Part shown: in pieces, positions 43,905 through 48,503 of the stretch | How the letters are laid out: each line of letters begins with the position of its first letter | Numbering within the stretch: position 1 is the first letter of the stretch | Assembly: GCA_009731375.1 (NCBI GenBank) | Contig: BJOX01000167.1 | Coordinates: 502,286-550,788 of the forward strand | Length of the DNA: 48,503 nucleotides | Origin: Paulinella micropora | Lineage: Eukaryota; Cercozoa; Imbricatea; Euglyphida | Direction: 5' to 3' | Notes under the pieces: generated by a model | Told to the model about the DNA's origin: nothing | The model's input: only the letters and a program-made list of their open reading frames with translations | The model's database searches: none | Program-made: the position numbers and the translations under genes

Positions 43905-44290
43905 CTACGTACACTTAGTGGAGTCTAGACAACCGTACGTATATATGTATGTTATGTATGCTACGTACACTTAGTGGAGTCTAGACAACCGTACGCATGT
44001 ATGTATGTTATGTATGCTACGTACACTTAGTGGAGTCTAGACAACCGTACGTATGTATGTATGTTATGTATGCTATGTACACTTAGTGGAGTCTAGACAA
44101 CCGTACGTATGTATGTATGTTATGTATGTATGTATGTTATGTATGCTACGTACACTTAGTGGAGTCTAGACAACCGTACGCATGTATGTATGTTATGTAT
44201 GCTATGTACACTTAGTGGAGTCTACACAACCGTACGTATGTATGTATGTTATGTATGCTATGTACACTTAGTGGAGTCTAGACAACCGTA
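43905..44290 (+). repeat. 56-bp tandem repeat, seven units
   Basis: Each unit has a 35-bp core (ACACTTAGTGGAGTCTAGAC then AACCGTACG) plus a ~20-bp TATG-like spacer. Unit 4 has a longer spacer. Units differ at a few bases. Confidence 0.95.
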
Positions 44291-44426
44291 CGTATGCATG
44301 TATGCATGTATGTATGTATGTATGTGTGTGTGTGTGTGTTGTTGTCCTCGTGCATTGAGAATACGCCATACTATATGTACGTATGTATGTATGTATGTAT
44401 GTATGTATGTATGTATATATATGTAA

Positions 44427-44462
<36 letters not shown>

Positions 44463-44868
44463 GTTTGTGTGTGTATGTATATGTATGTAGAGTCGTTTTT
44501 GTGTTCCGCCTCAGAAAGAATACACCTCTGTATGTATTTATGTATATATTTCCATGTATGTATGTGTGTTTGTCCGTGGGTAGAGGTCGGTTTTGTATGT
44601 ATGTATGTATGTATGTGTGTATGTGTGTTGATGTGTGTAGCGCTCGTTTGTGTGTGCCCCCTCATAAGGAATACACTGTAGTGTCGCCCGGGACCAAAAC
44701 CGCCATCTTCAAAGCGGTCACTGTGTATATCATCCCGCACACATCTCTCAGCAGAGAGAGAGAGAAGGGGGGNNNNNNNNNNNNNNNNNNNNNNNNNNNN
44801 NNNNNNNNNNNNNNNNNNNNNNNGGGGGGGCTCAATCATCATGATATTTCAAAAAGTCTCAAAACATG
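44291..44868 (+). repeat. (TATG)n, (TA)n, islands and a 51-N gap
   Basis: Islands at about 44490-44530 and 44638-44680 share CGTTTKTGTG, CCTCA and GAATACAC. Gap 44773-44823 is bordered by G runs. Confidence 0.8.
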
Positions 44869-44914
<46 letters not shown>

Positions 44915-44950
44915 CTATCTATCTGTCTATCTAGCTATCTATCTATCTAG

Positions 44951-44992
<42 letters not shown>

Positions 44993-45046
44993 GTCTGTCT
45001 ATCTATCTATTTATCTATCGATCTATCTATCTATCTACTTACTTAC

Positions 45047-45089
<43 letters not shown>

Positions 45090-45150
45090 CCTACCTACCT
45101 ACCTACCTGCCTGCCTGCCTGCCTACCTACCTACCTACCTACCTACCTAC

Positions 45151-45206
<56 letters not shown>

Positions 45207-45266
45207 ATGTCTATCTATCTATCTATCTTTCTATCTTTCTACCTACCTATCTTTCTATCTTTCTAC

Positions 45267-45326
<60 letters not shown>

Positions 45327-45327
45327 A
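44869..45327 (+). repeat. (TATC/TACC)n tract
   Basis: About 460 bp of tetranucleotide repeats; no gene. Confidence 0.95.
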
Positions 45328-45382
45328 GCATGAAGAGCTAGATCTGTGCTGTCGACAGTGCGGCTGTCTCTGGAGGTATCTC

Positions 45383-45429
<47 letters not shown>

Positions 45430-46120
45430 TTTCTTTTTCTTTTTTCTTTTTCTTTTTTTCTTTTTTTTTTTTTTTCCTCCCCTCCCTCCCTCCCTCCCTC
45501 CCTTCCTTCCTCCCTCCCTCCCTCCCTCCCTCCCTCCCTCCCTATCTCCTACCTACCTACCTACCTNNNNNNNNNNAACATATAGGTGTATGCAACAATA
45601 ACACACACACACACACACACTCACAGACATTTACATGCATATCTACATACATATCTACATACATGTGTATGTATGACTGCATGCATATGTATGCAGGCAT
45701 GTATGTATGTATGTATGTATGTATGTATGTATGAGTGTATGTATGTATGTTTGTATGTATGTATGTATGTATGTATTTACGTATGTATGTAGACGTGATT
45801 TTGACCTACGCGTGGAGAATGGGCAAGGAGCGCCGGTATACATACATACATACATGCATACACATACATACATACATACATATGTACATACATACATACA
45901 TACATATGCATACATGTACACAAATACATAAATACACGCATACATATACACACAAAAACATGTTAATCGTATACTTATGGATATACATACATATGTATAC
46001 ATATACAAGACACATGTACAAAAACACGTATACAGGTATATGTCATACGAATATACATATATATGCATCATACCCCCCCCCCCCCCCCCCCCCTTTTTTT
46101 TTTTTTTTTTNNNNNNNNNN
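45328..46120 (+). repeat. CT, T-rich, TCCC, CA and TATG/TACA tracts with two 10-N gaps
   Basis: CT and TCCC tracts to the gap 45567-45576, then CA, TATG and TACA repeats, then C and T homopolymers before the gap 46111-46120. Confidence 0.9.
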
Positions 46121-46690
<570 letters not shown>

Positions 46691-46918
46691 GTAGGCCATG
46701 TTACCTCTACCAAAACTTCATCTGCTGTTGCGTGTGTATATAGTTGTATGTATTTGTGTATGTGTGTGTGTGTGTGCGTGTGTGTCTATATGTGTGTGAT
46801 GGTATCATAGTACGTCTACCATAACTTTATCTGTGTGCTTGTGTGTGTATATGTTTGTCTGTATGTATAAAAGGCGTATTACTTCTATCATAACTTCATG
46901 TGCTGCGAATGGTAACAC

Positions 46919-46985
<67 letters not shown>

Positions 46986-47039
46986 CACACACACACACAC
47001 TCACTCATTTTCGTGTGTTTGTGTGTGTGTGTCTGTCGC
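46691..47039 (+). repeat. TG/CT tracts with a three-copy island
   Basis: Islands at about 46691-46725, 46799-46835 and 46871-46905 share a TAC..CTAYCATAACTT(C/T)AT core. The third ends CGAATGGTAAC before a CT tract, as do islands near 22520 and 22638. Confidence 0.8.
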
Positions 47040-47515
<476 letters not shown>

Positions 47516-47582
47516 ACAACCGAGTATTTTTCCCATACACGTCTCCTCTAGAGAGAGAGAGCCAGAGAGAGAGAGAGAGGGA

Positions 47583-47636
<54 letters not shown>

Positions 47637-47894
47637 ATGGTGCAAGTTTTTCGCTGTATGCCTGACAGAAGGAGAAAGGGAACATCGTGGGGTATGTACA
47701 GAGGTACCTCTCTTCTCTTCTCTTCTCTTCTCTACCTACCTACCTACCTACCTACCTACATACCTACATACATACCTACCTACATACCTACATACCTATA
47801 TTCATACATACACATACATACATACATACATACATACATACACGTATGCAGTGACTTCAAGTGTGGCTTCAACTGCATCCCCAACTTTACCATG

Positions 47895-47948
<54 letters not shown>

Positions 47949-47990
47949 ACACACACACACACAAATATATATACATATATGTATATATAT
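47516..47990 (+). repeat. AG, TACC/TACA and CT tracts with short islands
   Basis: No gene; islands at about 47516-47550, 47638-47705 and 47842-47897. Confidence 0.85.
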
Positions 47991-48211
47991 ATGTACAACA
48001 CACACACAACATACACACGTACACACACACAATCTCTCTCTCTCTCAGACACACACACACACACACACACACATACACACATACAAACACACACACACAC
48101 ACATACACACACACACACACACACAACACACACACACAAATATATATATATATATATGTATACATATATATATATATACAACACACACACAACATACACA
48201 CGTACACACAC

Positions 48212-48283
<72 letters not shown>

Positions 48284-48320
48284 CAGCACACACACAACAT
48301 ACACACGTACACACACACAA

Positions 48321-48383
<63 letters not shown>

Positions 48384-48443
48384 GTTTATATATATATATA
48401 CAACACACACACACAACATACACACGTACACACACACACACAA

Positions 48444-48503
<60 letters not shown>
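47991..48503 (+). repeat. higher-order repeat of TA, CA and CT blocks
   Basis: A composite unit (TA block, then CAACATACACACGTACACAC, then AATCTCTCTC) recurs near 47995, 48178, 48282 and 48400, with variable dinucleotide lengths. Confidence 0.85.

Noticed and set aside
43905-44290. CRISPR-like array
   Set aside because: The spacers between cores are the same TATG-like repeat, not unique sequences, and the context is eukaryotic.

Overview
The window is eukaryotic nuclear DNA, not bacterial or organellar. Well over half of it is microsatellite: TTA, TTG, TATC/GATA, TATG/TACA, GATG, CAGA, CT/AG, TG/CA and TA. The gene-sized coding regions belong to retroelements: an intact non-LTR (LINE) ORF, and an LTR element of Ty3/gypsy type. 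I see no convincing host gene, rRNA, true tRNA gene or CRISPR array. The species cannot be named from the sequence. A microsatellite-rich protist, alga or invertebrate would all fit. Eleven runs of N (10 to 801 bases), several bordered by poly-C or poly-G, mark this as a draft assembly whose repeat lengths and local order need caution.

Layout. 1-7990: a head-to-tail chain of same-strand retroelements, each ending in a (TTA)n tail. It holds a LINE-type 3' end, an intact 1702-aa APE-type LINE ORF, three copies of a tRNA-derived SINE whose 3' end resembles the LINE 3' end, and an orphan 33-nt 3' end. 7991-26180: about 18 kb of microsatellite interrupted by short 'islands' of 40-200 bp. Most islands recur two to six times, often abutting tetranucleotide tracts. 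A degenerate ~200-bp tandem array lies at 9831-10500. Two inverted copies of a double-hairpin element lie at 17070 and 25384. 26185-26551: pentanucleotide and 25-bp tandem repeats.

27356-37391: a complete LTR retrotransposon insertion. It has a 4-bp target duplication (AGTC), direct LTRs of 238 and 244 bp, a primer binding site and a polypurine tract. All four place the element on the minus strand. Gag (36298-34982), an RGG/CCCH-type nucleic-acid-binding frame (to 34263) and protease-RT-RNase H (34262-31000) follow in that order on the minus strand. The integrase block (27988-30365) is on the plus strand, so the 3' third of pol is inverted, with one breakpoint in a 200-N gap and the other at a TTA tract. 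Synthesis of the polyprotein would need a -1 shift from gag and readthrough of a single UGA-C before pol.

37600-41280: AT-rich DNA with two related ~283-bp foldback MITEs, a 30-bp perfect palindrome and no gene. 41280-43160: copies of a 410-bp repeat with a TATC tail, two of them differing at one base in 410, plus another dispersed repeat. 43160-48503: microsatellite, a 56-bp tandem array and several higher-order repeats of islands in CT/CA tracts. The unifying idea is that much of the microsatellite is retroelement tail, and that the elements insert into the same repeat that forms their tail.
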